Assembly (NCBI RefSeq): GCF_042434095.1
Contig: NZ_JBHLUE010000019.1
Coordinates: forward strand, 1 to 64,000
Length of the DNA: 64,000 nt
DNA from: KBS50 sp042434095
GTDB taxonomy: Bacteria > Actinomycetota > Actinomycetes > Mycobacteriales > Micromonosporaceae
Direction of reading: 5' to 3'
How positions within the stretch are numbered: the first letter of the stretch is position 1; each line of letters opens with the position of its first letter. Positions 1 through 8,576 of this stretch are shown here, piece by piece. The notes beneath the pieces were generated by a model, which was given only the letters and a program-made list of their open reading frames with translations, was not told the origin of the DNA and ran no database searches. The position numbers were made by a program, and so were the translations under genes.

Positions 1-475
1 CGACCAGCGTCCCCTCGTACAGCGGAATCGCCTCCCCCAACCGACCCGCCGCCCGGTACGCGTAGGCGAGGTTGTTCCGCGACGCCAGCGTGTCCGGATG
101 CTCCTCACCCAACACCCGCTCACACGCGACCAGCGTCCCCTCGTACAGCGGAATCGCCTCCCCCAACCGACCCGCCGCCTGGTACGCGGCGGCGAGGTTG
201 TTCCGCGACCTCAGCGTGTCCGGATGCTCCTCGCCCAACACCCGCTCACACGCGACCAGCGTCGCCTCGTACAGCGGAATCGCCTCCCCCAACCGACCCG
301 CCGCCTGGTACGCGGCGGCGAGGTTGTTCCGCGACGCCAGCGTGTCCGGATGCTCCTCACCCAACACCCGCTCACGCGCGACCAGCGTCGCCTCGTACAG
401 CGGAATCGCCTCCCCCAACCGACCCGCCGCCCGGTACGCGAAGGCGAGGTTGTTCCGCGACGTCAGGGTGTCAGG
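1..475. repeat. 126-bp tandem TPR-coding repeats, near identical
   Basis: The DNA repeats with a period of exactly 126 bp (the same codon recurs at 130, 256 and 382). Each unit encodes one 42-residue TPR. Visible units differ at only a few bases, so they are recent duplications or are kept alike by gene conversion. More units probably lie left of the window. Confidence 0.9.
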
Positions 476-2182
476 ATGCTCCGCTCCTAGTCGTGCCGTG
501 GCTGCGGCGACGATCGCTTCGCCCGACTCGATGGCCGCCGGATACGAGCCGCGCGCGGTGAAGTGGCGGGTCAAAGCGTTGTTGAGACCGAACACTCGGG
601 CACTCAACTCATCGTCCAGCTCGTTGATCAAATCTAAAGCTTGTCTCGAATGCGGGGCGAGCACCTGCCATGCATCCCAGTCAGCGGGGTCAGCCGGATC
701 GATCTGCTCTTTAGCGGTCACGACCAGACCCGCCGCCGCCGTCATCAGACGCGTTCGCGGCCCGTCCCGGTCAGCCCACCACCGGCACACTTCGGCCACC
801 AGGGGGTGCACCAACAACCCGTCGCCCGCGTCCGCACTGACAGACAGCCCTTCGACCACGCCCACCGCCCGCAGGCCCGACAACCCCGCCGCCAACTCCG
901 CACGGCCCTCTTCTCCGCCGGAGAGCAGCCCGGCATCCGCCAGCACTGCTGGGTCCAGCATCGACACCGGCACCACCGACCCTGGCGCTAGATACGACAG
1001 CACCCGAAGCACGGTGCGTGCCCGTACCCGACCCTGCCGCTCCAAGGCATCCAGAGAGATCTCCCAGGTCGACATGACCAGCCGACGCGGATCCCGCTCC
1101 CCCCACCCCGGCGCACCCTCATCCACGAGGCTCAACGACCGGTCCGTCAGCAAACGCAGATAACCGTCCAGCCCAACTGCGGCCAGCCCCGAACCCAGAT
1201 ACGACCCCGCCAGGTGCACCGCCAACGGCAACCGGCCCAACCGATCCGCCACCGCCACCGCCGCCCCCATCAAACCCGGCTCGTCCGTCCGACCCATCCG
1301 GTCCAGCACCATCAACGCCGCCGATCTCTGATCCAACTCTCCCAGCGGAAACCACCCCACCCGATGCCCCCACACGCGCCGATCCGCCACCCGCGTGGTC
1401 ACCAGTACGACTCCATCGCCGGCAGACCGCAGCCAACCGCCGCCTCCCGCCACACTCGTGCCGCCCGGGGCCAACACCGCCGGATCATCAGCGTTGTCGA
1501 CCACCAGCAACCACCGGTCCGACACCCGCTCCAACCACCGCCACACCACCCCGGCCAACGCCAGACCCGAATCGGCCTCCGTCACCTCCTGAGCCGACGC
1601 ACCCGCCTCCCGGGCCACCGCCGACATACCAGCCACCAACGACGGCCGATCCACCGCCGACACCCACCACACCCGCCACCCGGCAGCCCACGCCTGCCCC
1701 GCAGCCGCCAACGCCACCGTCGTCTTCCCGCACCCACCCATCCCCGCCACCACCCGCACCCCCGAACCAGGGGTTACAGGTGCCAACACATCCCCCACCA
1801 TCGCCTCACGACCCCGCACCACCACGGGCAGCTCACCCATAGGTGGATCCACCATCCCAGTCCGGACGGGCTCCGCATGCACCTGTATGGACGCCGAATC
1901 GGGCACGTCATTCGGCATCGAGACAGCGGGAGACGTATCCCGTGATCGCTGTACCGACAGCGCCGAGACCGCCAAGACAAGCAGCAGCACCGTGCCCACC
2001 AACAACGACGGAAACGGATACCGCTGAACGACGTCCAAGCCCCAAGCCCACCGCCTTTCTCCGCTCGCCGCGTTGACCGTCAAAGCGACCACCTGCGTCA
2101 CGAGGATGGTGAGCATTAGCAAGGCCGCCGACAACAGCGCGGCCAGCGAAACGGACCGCCTACGCCGACCCCGCACCACCAC
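1..2182 (-). CDS. Membrane-anchored NB-ARC/TPR STAND-type ATPase, C-terminus off the window
   Basis: Reading the minus strand from a cluster of GTG codons at 2182-2174 (in-frame stop just upstream at 2191-2189) gives an unbroken frame to the left edge. The N-terminus has two hydrophobic membrane segments in the first ~80 residues. About 60 residues later comes a Walker A loop, GMGGCGKTT (ATG of the motif at 1741), then a Walker B-like stretch LLVVDNAD and an NB-ARC-type region. From about position 490 downwards the frame is TPR repeats of the ERVLGEEHPDTL type. STAND proteins of this kind are signal-sensing switch ATPases, and in actinomycetes they act in regulation, conflict or stress sensing. 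The exact start among three adjacent GTGs is uncertain. The ligand cannot be inferred, and the repeat domain is incomplete because the gene runs off the window. Confidence 0.88.
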   Translation of the reverse strand, partial: MVVRGRRRRSVSLAALLSAALLMLTILVTQVVALTVNAASGERRWAWGLDVVQRYPFPSLLVGTVLLLVLAVSALSVQRSRDTSPAVSMPNDVPDSASIQVHAEPVRTGMVDPPMGELPVVVRGREAMVGDVLAPVTPGSGVRVVAGMGGCGKTTVALAAAGQAWAAGWRVWWVSAVDRPSLVAGMSAVAREAGASAQEVTEADSGLALAGVVWRWLERVSDRWLLVVDNADDPAVLAPGGTSVAGGGGWLRSAGDGVVLVTTRVADRRVWGHRVGWFPLGELDQRSAALMVLDRMGRTDEPGLMGAAVAVADRLGRLPLAVHLAGSYLGSGLAAVGLDGYLRLLTDRSLSLVDEGAPGWGERDPRRLVMSTWEISLDALERQGRVRARTVLRVLSYLAPGSVVPVSMLDPAVLADAGLLSGGEEGRAELAAGLSGLRAVGVVEGLSVSADAGDGLLVHPLVAEVCRWWADRDGPRTRLMTAAAGLVVTAKEQIDPADPADWDAWQVLAPHSRQALDLINELDDELSARVFGLNNALTRHFTARGSYPAAIESGEAIVAAATARLGAEHPDTLTSRNNLAFAYRAAGRLGEAIPLYEATLVARERVLGEEHPDTLASRNNLAAAYQAAGRLGEAIPLYEATLVACERVLGEEHPDTLRSRNNLAAAYQAAGRLGEAIPLYEGTLVACERVLGEEHPDTLASRNNLAYAYRAAGRLGEAIPLYEGTLV

Positions 2183-2406
2183 AGTAGATCACGCTCCGCC
2201 ACGATCAGGTCACCAAGCCAGACCGCCCATTGAACCGCACCCGCGCACGACCAGCCATCCCACTCACCGGGCGTACACCTCAACCGTCAATGCCACCGGT
2301 GATAGTTCGGCTGCCGATTAACCGAGCCGATCAGCTGCCGCGCCGCTGCGCGGCTTGCCATCGGCTACCGGGGCCCAGCCGCGCGGAGGACCGGCGGCAC
2401 GGCAAG

Positions 2407-2435
2407 CCGCCCCCGGCCGGAGAGGCCGGGGGCGG
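2407..2435 (-). terminator. 12-bp perfect hairpin, likely factor-independent terminator
   Basis: Arms 2407-2418 and 2424-2435 (CCGCCCCCGGCC / its complement) pair perfectly around a 5-nt loop. It has no T-tract, as is common in actinomycetes. It lies in the 424-bp non-coding stretch 2183-2606, just downstream of the minus-strand membrane-protein gene and upstream of the NB-ARC gene. I see nothing else in that stretch. Confidence 0.7.
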
Positions 2436-2606
2436 TAAGCCGCACACGGCCGGACAGCCGCGCCCAACGCGCAGCCGTGCCAGCCACGTGCCAGTAACCG
2501 GTGTCTCAGACGGTCCCGAACGGTCATGATCGGGCAGCTCGACATTGTCGCTGACCAGACACTACGGACAGATCACGACAGCCGTAAACGATCTTCCTCC
2601 TCGCGG

Positions 2607-3167
2607 CTACCCGACGACGAGGCTGATCACCAGGCCAAGCACGGCCGTGACCGAGGCGCCGACGCCGAACCGCCGACGGCTCTCCGGTTGGGCGCCCCAG
2701 CTGCCGTCCCGGAACGGGATGGGCTCGCCCCTGAGCCGGGCGCGCAGCCAGCGCACCGTCAGGAAGCCGAGGGTGAACAGCAGGACGCTGAACAACGCGC
2801 TGGCAGCGCCGAGGATCAGCGCCTGTCCGGCCGGGGTGCCGGCGGCGGCCTCGTACGCCTCCCCGGGGTGCTGCCGGAACACGGTCGGGACTTCGACCGC
2901 GACCAGCAGGCCGAGGACGGCGACAAGCCCGAGCCAGGGCTGGCGCATGGACGGGGCCGTCAGGTCCATCGCGTCGGCGAGCAGGCAGAGGATCAACAGA
3001 CCGAAGGGAAGCCAGCCGAGCACCGTCACCAGCGGCACGGGCACGCCGGACAGGACGTCGGTCAACCAGAGCATGACGCCGTCGCCCGCGAAGATGGCGC
3101 TGGCGAACAGCAGAAGCCAGAGGATCAGGTACGCGCAGCCGATCCGTCCGACGCCCGGAGCCGTCAT
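2607..3167 (-). CDS. Five-helix integral membrane protein, unknown function
   Basis: The 186-residue product has about five hydrophobic segments: residues ~9-35, 45-70, 78-100, 118-145 and 165-185. A short basic loop (RWLRARLRG) follows the fourth. I recognise no family motif. It starts with ATG at 3167, and the upstream ribosome-binding site is weak. It lies 49 bp upstream, on the same strand, of nothing closely coupled; the methyltransferase gene behind it ends at 3217. A perfect hairpin at 2407-2435 probably ends its transcript. It is a genuine gene by codon use and hydrophobicity pattern, but no role can be assigned. Confidence 0.7.
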   Translation of the reverse strand: MTAPGVGRIGCAYLILWLLLFASAIFAGDGVMLWLTDVLSGVPVPLVTVLGWLPFGLLILCLLADAMDLTAPSMRQPWLGLVAVLGLLVAVEVPTVFRQHPGEAYEAAAGTPAGQALILGAASALFSVLLFTLGFLTVRWLRARLRGEPIPFRDGSWGAQPESRRRFGVGASVTAVLGLVISLVVG

Positions 3168-3216
3168 GCCCGGTCAGGCTAGCCGGTGCGGGCAACCGGC
3201 CTGGAGCGCAATGCCG

Positions 3217-4017
3217 CTACCGTTCCCGGCGGCGCGCGAGGTGCGCCACGATCTCGGCGGAGAGGTCAACCGCCGCCGGCAGCACCCGCCGGATCTCACG
3301 GAACGCCTCCTCGCGGACCGGGGCGGGCAGTTCCAGGTAGGCCGAGATGGTCGACAGGTGGCCCACGTAGTCGTCGGCGCTGATCGTCAACCGCCGATCG
3401 AGCACCGACTGCCGGACGTCGGTGAACCACTCGGACCGCTGCAGCTCGGTGCCCGGCCACTGCATGGCGTGCTCCGGCGGCGTGCCGTCCGGCGACGGGA
3501 TCTCGTCGGTGGCCAGGAACGGCGCCCGGGCCGCCTGGACCGCCCGCTCCACGGCCGGATCGGCCAGCCGGACGGGTCCGCCGAACGAGGCGAACACCCC
3601 GCCGGGCGCCACCAGCGCGGCCACCCGCGCCCACCGGCCTGCCGGGTTCGTCCAGTGCAGCGCCGCGGCCGCGTACACCAGGTCGTAGCTCTCCCCCGGC
3701 GCAAGGTCCTCGAACGCGGCCCGCAGCGCGGTGACGGTCGGCGGCGCCTGCCGGCGCAGTTCGGCGAGCATGGCCTCGTCCGGTTCGGTCGCCGTGACGG
3801 CGATGCCCCGGGCGGCGAACAGCCGGGTGGCCTTGCCGGTGCCGGCCCCGATCTCCAGGGCGGTCCGGACGGGCCGCTCCGCGTACGCCAGCACCAGGTC
3901 GGCGAGCGCCGGAGGGTATCCGGGCCGGAACCGCTCGTACGCCTGCGCCACCGCTCCGAAGCTCAGCGCCCGCTGCGCTGACCCGGTGCGGTGATCGTGG
4001 TTTGGGTCGACATTCAT
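3217..4017 (-). CDS. Class I SAM-dependent methyltransferase
   Basis: The 266-residue protein starts MNVDPNHDHR. It has the glycine-rich SAM-binding motif I ALEIGAGTGKATR (about residues 50-62), an acidic end of strand 2 (TEPDEAML) and the post-motif DLVYAAAALHW, as in small-molecule methyltransferases of the UbiE/Tam type. The ATG at 4017 was chosen because it overlaps the stop of the upstream gene as ATGA, so the two are translationally coupled. Longer upstream open sequence in the same frame is only a shadow of that neighbour. The substrate is unknown. The partner gene encodes a DinB/maleylpyruvate-isomerase-fold protein, which suggests shared small-molecule or thiol chemistry. Confidence 0.88.
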   Translation of the reverse strand: MNVDPNHDHRTGSAQRALSFGAVAQAYERFRPGYPPALADLVLAYAERPVRTALEIGAGTGKATRLFAARGIAVTATEPDEAMLAELRRQAPPTVTALRAAFEDLAPGESYDLVYAAAALHWTNPAGRWARVAALVAPGGVFASFGGPVRLADPAVERAVQAARAPFLATDEIPSPDGTPPEHAMQWPGTELQRSEWFTDVRQSVLDRRLTISADDYVGHLSTISAYLELPAPVREEAFREIRRVLPAAVDLSAEIVAHLARRRER

Positions 4018-4640
4018 GGCCGGGGAGCGCCGTCCCAGGTCCAGCCCGTCTGGGCGGGTAGCCCCGGCAGGTCCGCGCGGCCGGTGGCCCACAGCAGGGT
4101 GGGCCAGGGGGCGTCGCCGGAGGGCGCCGCGGGGAACAACCGGCGCAGCGCTACCGCGCACAGGTCGGCCGGCGGCGACCAGGTCAGTCCCAGGCCGGCG
4201 GCCACGTCGTGCATGTGTACCAGGACCTCGACGACGCCCATGGCGGCGAACCCGGCCGGATCGGACGCGCCGTAGTTGTGGAACGACAGCCGGTCCGGCG
4301 GCGTGGCCGCGACCATGGCCGCGAGCAACGCCGCGCACGTCTCGAACACCTGCAGCAGCCCGGCCGGTCCCTCGGCGGGATCAACGAAGATCGTCAGAGC
4401 CGGGCCGCCCGGACGGCGTTGCTGCCAGCCGAACGGGACGTGGGTGCTCGTGGACGGGTTCGCCGGACCGAGTTGGGCGGCGTAGGCGAAGAGGTCGTCG
4501 CTCATGTGCTCGACCGTCTCCCAGCAGCTCCACGCCAGGTCACCGGCTGGCTGCTGCCAGTCGAGGTGGCTGGCTGTCGCCAGGGTTTCCAGGGCAAGCC
4601 CGGCAGCACGCGTCACGTCGTCGGCCCTCATCCCCACCAT
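4014..4640 (-). CDS. DinB / mycothiol-dependent maleylpyruvate isomerase-like protein
   Basis: The 208-residue product begins MVGMRADDVTRAAG and continues with DWQQPAGDLAWSCWETVEH. This is the pattern of the actinobacterial maleylpyruvate isomerase N-terminal (DinB-fold) family, whose members use a His-rich metal site and often mycothiol. His residues recur at the expected places (EH, NY, VHMHD). I chose the ATG at 4640 because GAGG sits 7 nt upstream; ATG 4631 is possible but has its Shine-Dalgarno too close. Its stop overlaps the methyltransferase start by 4 nt. Fold assignment is good, but the reaction is not known. Confidence 0.8.
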   Translation of the reverse strand: MVGMRADDVTRAAGLALETLATASHLDWQQPAGDLAWSCWETVEHMSDDLFAYAAQLGPANPSTSTHVPFGWQQRRPGGPALTIFVDPAEGPAGLLQVFETCAALLAAMVAATPPDRLSFHNYGASDPAGFAAMGVVEVLVHMHDVAAGLGLTWSPPADLCAVALRRLFPAAPSGDAPWPTLLWATGRADLPGLPAQTGWTWDGAPRP

Positions 4641-4698
4641 TACGGGGCCTCGGCGGGCCGGACGCAACGCATTTCATGCCCAGCGCCCTGGCACGGCG

Positions 4699-5301
4699 TC
4701 ACCCGGGCGAGTCGGCCGCGGTGGCGTAGGTCGCGATGATCGCCCCCGTGCCGGTCAACCGGCTGCCGACCAGCCGCAGCGGGCTGGGGCCGCCGCCGTC
4801 ACCGAACAGCCGCTTGCCGCCCCCGAGCACCAGCGGGTCGATCATCAGCCGGAGCTCATCCACCAGCCCCAGCGCCAGCAGGCTCCGCACGAGCCCGGGG
4901 CTGCCGATGAGGTGCAGGTCCCGGCCCGGCTCCGCCTTCAACGCGCGTACGGCCGTACCGAGGTCGCCGCTCAGCAGCGTCGAGTTCGACCAGCCGAGCG
5001 GCGCCCGCAGGGTCGTCGAGGCGACGTACTTCGGCAACGTGTTCAGCGGCTCGGCGAGCACCTGCTGCTCCTGCGGCGCCGCCGGCCAGTGGGCCGCGAA
5101 GATCTCGTACGTGCCGCGCCCCAGCAGGTAGCCGCCCGCGCCGCGAACGTTCTCGATCACCCAGTTCATCGACACGTCGTCGAAGTAGCGGGCATGCCAC
5201 CCGCCGTGCCGGAAGCCGCCGGTCGTGTCCTCGTCGGGATAGCTGGGGGCTTGCACCACGCCGTCCAGGGTCATCCATTCGTTCGCGATCACCTTCCGCA
5301 T
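4699..5301 (-). CDS. Dihydrofolate reductase-like (RibD C-terminal domain) protein
   Basis: The 200-residue protein begins MRKVIANEWMTLDGVVQAP, the hallmark N-terminus of the RibD_C/DHFR-like family. It continues with GGYLLGRGTYEIF and a C-terminal LVDELRLMIDPLVLGGGKRLF block that is diagnostic for the group. Family members bind NADPH, but most actinobacterial paralogues have no proven substrate. ATG 5301 has GGAGGAGG 7 nt upstream; the frame is open further but without a better start. It is a single gene with no tightly linked partner: the methyltransferase pair lies 59 bp downstream on the same strand. Confidence 0.9.
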   Translation of the reverse strand: MRKVIANEWMTLDGVVQAPSYPDEDTTGGFRHGGWHARYFDDVSMNWVIENVRGAGGYLLGRGTYEIFAAHWPAAPQEQQVLAEPLNTLPKYVASTTLRAPLGWSNSTLLSGDLGTAVRALKAEPGRDLHLIGSPGLVRSLLALGLVDELRLMIDPLVLGGGKRLFGDGGGPSPLRLVGSRLTGTGAIIATYATAADSPG

Positions 5302-5602
5302 TCCGCGGCCTCCTCCGCTCGTCGCCCGCCGCTCCACGTCAAGCGGAACGATCCGTCACCGGCTGGGACGGAGCCGGACGGCCGTCCTCGACAATCCCAA
5401 GAGAGGCGCCCCGCGCGATCAGTACGTCGGCACGGGCGGCGCGGTGGGCGGTCCGGTCAGCACCACGGCGGCCGCTGACCCACCTGATGTGAGGGACCCT
5501 TCCGTTCGGACCGCCCGGCGGCTACGGTCCACAGTGCCAGCGTTCGCTGGTGATCCGCTCGCTGTCCGCCGCAGCGCCGCGGCGGTGGAAGGGGTCGCCG
5601 TC
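5302..5602. other. Non-coding gap, divergent promoter region
   Basis: This 301-bp stretch lies between the divergent DHFR-like and hydrolase genes. It probably carries both promoters. I see no convincing hairpin, repeat or small gene in it. Confidence 0.5.
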
Positions 5603-6217
5603 ATGACGATCAGCGACAGCAGCGCCGGCGACTCCCCCACCGGCCCGGTCAGCGCCGGCGACTCCTCTACCGGCCCGGTCAGCGCCGGCCAGGGACCGCG
5701 TAGGGTGCTGGCCCTGCACGGCTGGTTCGGCTCGGCGCGCGGCTGGGGTTCGCTGCCCAACCTGATCGACGGAGACCGCTTCACCTGGGCCTTCCTGGAC
5801 TACCGCGGCTACGGCGCGCGCCGGGAGGTCACCGGTGAGCACAGCATCGGGGAGATCGCCCGCGACGCGCTCGACCTCGCCGACTCCCTCGGCTGGGACA
5901 CCTTCTCCGTCGTCGGGCACTCCATGGGTGGCAGCGCGGCGCAGCGGGTGCTCGCCGACGCGCCCGACCGGGTGGAACGGCTCGTCGGCATCAGCCCGGT
6001 CCCGGCCAGCGGCGTGCCCTTCGACGACCAGGGCTGGGCGCTGTTCGACGGCGCGGCCACCAACCCAGACAACCGGCGCGCCATCATCGACCTCACCACC
6101 GGCAACCGGCTGTCCCGCCGCTGGCTGGACGAGATGGTCCGCTTCTCCCTGGAGCACAGCACCGCCGAGGCGTTCGGGGCGTACCTGTCGGCTTGGGCGC
6201 ACTGCCGGGCGCGATGA
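5603..6217 (+). CDS. Alpha/beta hydrolase, C-terminally truncated by fusion to a P450 remnant
   Basis: The product is 204 residues from ATG 5603 (AAGGGG 8 nt upstream). It shows the alpha/beta-hydrolase features VLALHGWFGSARGWG (oxyanion HG), the nucleophile elbow VVGHSMGGSAAQ (Ser in GHSMG), and DAPDRVERLVGISP. Family proteins are usually about 250-290 residues with an acid and a His near the C-terminus. This frame stops soon after EAFGAYLSAWAHC, so the C-terminal cap and the catalytic His region are missing. From about 6195 the DNA instead encodes the C-terminal part of a cytochrome P450 in another frame. The N-terminus holds a 10-residue duplicated motif (SAGDSxTGPV). The protein is probably inactive. 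Confidence 0.8.
   Translation: MTISDSSAGDSPTGPVSAGDSSTGPVSAGQGPRRVLALHGWFGSARGWGSLPNLIDGDRFTWAFLDYRGYGARREVTGEHSIGEIARDALDLADSLGWDTFSVVGHSMGGSAAQRVLADAPDRVERLVGISPVPASGVPFDDQGWALFDGAATNPDNRRAIIDLTTGNRLSRRWLDEMVRFSLEHSTAEAFGAYLSAWAHCRAR
5621..5689 (+). repeat. 30-bp tandem duplication inside the hydrolase gene
   Basis: Units 5621-5650 and 5651-5680 plus a 9-base partial copy encode a repeated SAGDS(P/S)TGPV. The two units differ only at the codon pair for P/S, so this is a recent in-frame duplication. Confidence 0.85.
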
Positions 6218-6663
6218 TCGCCCTGCTGGAGCACCCCGAGCAGCTGGCGCGGCTGCGCCGCGACCCGGCCCTGTTCGACACCGCCGTCGACGAGCTGCTG
6301 CGCTGGTGGACCCCGGTGATGGTGTTCCGGCGCACCGCCACCGCGGACACCACCGTCGCCGGGGCGCCGGTACGGGCCGGTGACAAGGTGGTGGTGTCGT
6401 TCGCCTCGGCCAACCGGGACGAGCGGGTCTTCGCCGACCCCGATCGGCTCGACCTGGCCCGCCAGCCCAACCCGCACCTCGTCTTCGGGTACGGACCCCA
6501 CTTCTGCCTCGGCGCGCACCTGGCCCGGTGCCAACTCCGGGCACTGCTCGAGGCCCTGCTGAGCCGCACCACCAGCATCGGGTACGCGGGGCCGCCCGCG
6601 TACCTCCGCTCCAACTTCCAGCGCGGCGTGAAACGCCTGCCGATCCACTGGAAACGCCGCTGA
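6193..6663 (+). pseudogene. C-terminal remnant of a cytochrome P450
   Basis: The frame encodes about 155 residues that match only the last 40% of a bacterial P450. It shows the ExxR motif in the K helix (ELLR in VDELLRWW), the PERF-like region (FADPDRLDLAR) and the heme-binding loop FGYGPHFCLGAHLA with its Cys ligand. Everything before the I-helix end is absent, including the oxygen-binding motif. It begins within the 3' end of a truncated alpha/beta hydrolase frame. A deletion or rearrangement, or an assembly join, has brought two partial genes together. It may be translated by re-initiation near 6193 but cannot be a working P450. Confidence 0.88.
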
Positions 6664-6795
6664 CCCGCTGACGGGGTCGCTCCACGTAGTCAGCCGCGGG
6701 AACCCGGCCGCTCGATCCTCCCCAGCGACATTGGGCCGACGCATGGCCAATGAGTGGACATCCGATCATGCCGATGCGCAAGGTAGCCTCTCGGG

Positions 6796-7701
6796 ATGGT
6801 GGCCGGGCATGGGCAGGACAGCGTTCCCGACGGGCCAGTGCGGGAGAAGCGATTCGGCCAGGTCGCTCGCGCCGTGCGCGAAAATCTCAGCGTGGGAGTG
6901 GACCTTGTCTTGGTCCACAACGAGAGAGTGGTGCGGGGTCGCCAGCCGCGCGCAGCGCTGAACAGATCGATCGTCGTGACGGCAGTGGGAGCTTGGGACC
7001 GCTTCATCGCCGACACGCGTTCCGCTTTTCTTGCGGATCCGGCCGACGATTCGTGGGGCGACGGCTCGGAAGATTCCAAGACAGGGCATCTGTACGCCTT
7101 TGAGTCGCAACGCGTGCTGATGGAGGCCCGTGCATGCGAGCGCAGCTTTCTCGATGAGCTGCGCGTGTCGGCGGCCACGAGCTGGAGTGGCGTGCGGATG
7201 CAGTCAATGGAAGACCTGGTCGGGGTGGCTCCCGGTCGACTGTCGGGGCTGACTTTCGCACAGCATCTCAATCAGTGGATCACCCTGCGCAACGCGTTGG
7301 CGCATGGCAGCCTACGTCGACTACTCGCCAGAGTTGACGACCCAACAAGGTGGACCGATTCACGCATCGGGGACCCCTACGCCAGTGTGATCTACGGACG
7401 CTATCGACTGTGGCGTTCCGATGCCGAAGGGAATTCGAACGCTCCAGAGGAGCAGCGGATGGTCGGGGCGACGATCCAGTCCGGGTGCGCTCGGTCGTGC
7501 CTCGCCCTCATTGTGCAGCTCGTCGACTGGCTGATAGTGGAGGTCGGCTCATCCTTTCAGCGACACTGGGACGTCGAGGAGCTTCGGCTCCCGGCAGCAT
7601 GGTTTCAACGGGGTCTGCCGGGATCGTTCCGCGGCGCCGATGAGGATGATTATGCCCATTGGACGCTCTGGGGCGGCCCGCAACTTCTCCGCCGATGGTG
7701 A
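6796..7701 (+). CDS. HEPN-domain protein, candidate RNase/toxin-like
   Basis: This 301-residue protein has a helical core containing ITLRNALAH, a textbook HEPN RxxxxH motif (Arg165, His170). The N-terminal half (SIVVTAVGAWDRFIADTR) resembles the first helices of MAE_28990-type HEPN proteins. HEPN proteins with this motif are commonly metal-independent RNases in toxin-antitoxin and defence systems. I see no adjacent antitoxin gene: the next gene encodes a pentapeptide-like protein 110 bp further on. Base composition is visibly less GC-biased than that of its neighbours, suggesting acquisition. The ATG at 6796 has only AAGGTAG about 11 nt upstream. Function as an RNase is inference from the motif. 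Confidence 0.72.
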   Translation: MVAGHGQDSVPDGPVREKRFGQVARAVRENLSVGVDLVLVHNERVVRGRQPRAALNRSIVVTAVGAWDRFIADTRSAFLADPADDSWGDGSEDSKTGHLYAFESQRVLMEARACERSFLDELRVSAATSWSGVRMQSMEDLVGVAPGRLSGLTFAQHLNQWITLRNALAHGSLRRLLARVDDPTRWTDSRIGDPYASVIYGRYRLWRSDAEGNSNAPEEQRMVGATIQSGCARSCLALIVQLVDWLIVEVGSSFQRHWDVEELRLPAAWFQRGLPGSFRGADEDDYAHWTLWGGPQLLRRW

Positions 7702-7811
7702 CTCTCGGTCGATCCCGTTAGCTTCTGCCCACGATTGTGGGCGTAGCCAGCGCCACGGCGTCGCGCCGAGCGGGCACCACGGCAGGCTCTCGAGGGGGCA
7801 CGATCGGCGGT

Positions 7812-8468
7812 ATGGATACCGCAACGTCGGCCGAGCACCCCGCGTGGTGGCGGGGGCGCACTCCGGACCTCGCGCCGGTGTGGGGACCACATACCGTGGT
7901 GCTGTCCGGTCGGGTGTCCGACGTCGACCTGACGGCCGCTCCGCTGGACGAGTCGCAGCTTCGCGCCGTTCGGTTCGATCGCGCCGAGGTGACCGGTGTC
8001 GATCTAAGCCTGGACGAGCTCGCCCTCACCACGATGTGGTCCTCGTTCGACGGGTGTGTGTTCCGGCAGCGCGGCAGGCGGCTGCATCGGGACGGGTACG
8101 AGCCGCAGGGTTCGTTCGGGAACCGGCCGTGCATCTACCGTTCATGCACGTTCGTCGGCGTCCGTCTCCGGATCCGGGCCGGCTTCCACGTGGGTGAGGC
8201 GCGCTTCGAGGACTGCACCTTCGAACGCTGCCGGTTCGAGGAGTTCTTCTCCTTCTCCGCGGATTTCGTGGGCTGCCGGTTCGTCGGCCCCATCAAGATG
8301 GCGGCGATCTACGGCACGGATCCACATACGGGGCGACGCAACGAGATCCATGGCAACAACTTTCGAGCGGCAGGGCTGTCGGACAACATCGGGCTACGGG
8401 CAGACTTTCCCGTCGAGTCGCAACTGTGGCCCGAGGGGTTTCCCGTGGGGCACCCGCCCCGAGCCTGA
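7812..8468 (+). CDS. Pentapeptide-repeat-like protein
   Basis: The 218-residue protein from ATG 7812 (MDTATSAEHP) contains successive strands of the form A(D/N)LXX: LRAVRFDRAEVTGVDL, ARFEDCTFERCRFEEF and ADFVGCRFVGPI. These are degenerate pentapeptide repeats that would fold as a right-handed beta helix. The segment around 100-135 interrupts the repeats. Such proteins are often structural or inhibit DNA gyrase; nothing here shows which. The ribosome-binding site is weak (GGCGG). It is monocistronic between the HEPN gene and the convergent signal-peptidase gene. Confidence 0.72.
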   Translation: MDTATSAEHPAWWRGRTPDLAPVWGPHTVVLSGRVSDVDLTAAPLDESQLRAVRFDRAEVTGVDLSLDELALTTMWSSFDGCVFRQRGRRLHRDGYEPQGSFGNRPCIYRSCTFVGVRLRIRAGFHVGEARFEDCTFERCRFEEFFSFSADFVGCRFVGPIKMAAIYGTDPHTGRRNEIHGNNFRAAGLSDNIGLRADFPVESQLWPEGFPVGHPPRA

Positions 8469-8576
8469 TCTCCTAACATGCCGGACCCGTCCGGCGCGGC
8501 GCGCTGGGCAGCCGTCGAACGGGTGCATTGACCGGTACGGCCCCGCGGTGCGTCCGCGGCACCGGTCAGGTACCGG

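Noticed and set aside
1..475. Regularly spaced near-identical units, possible CRISPR array
   Set aside because: The units are 126-bp coding repeats of a TPR domain with no unique spacers.
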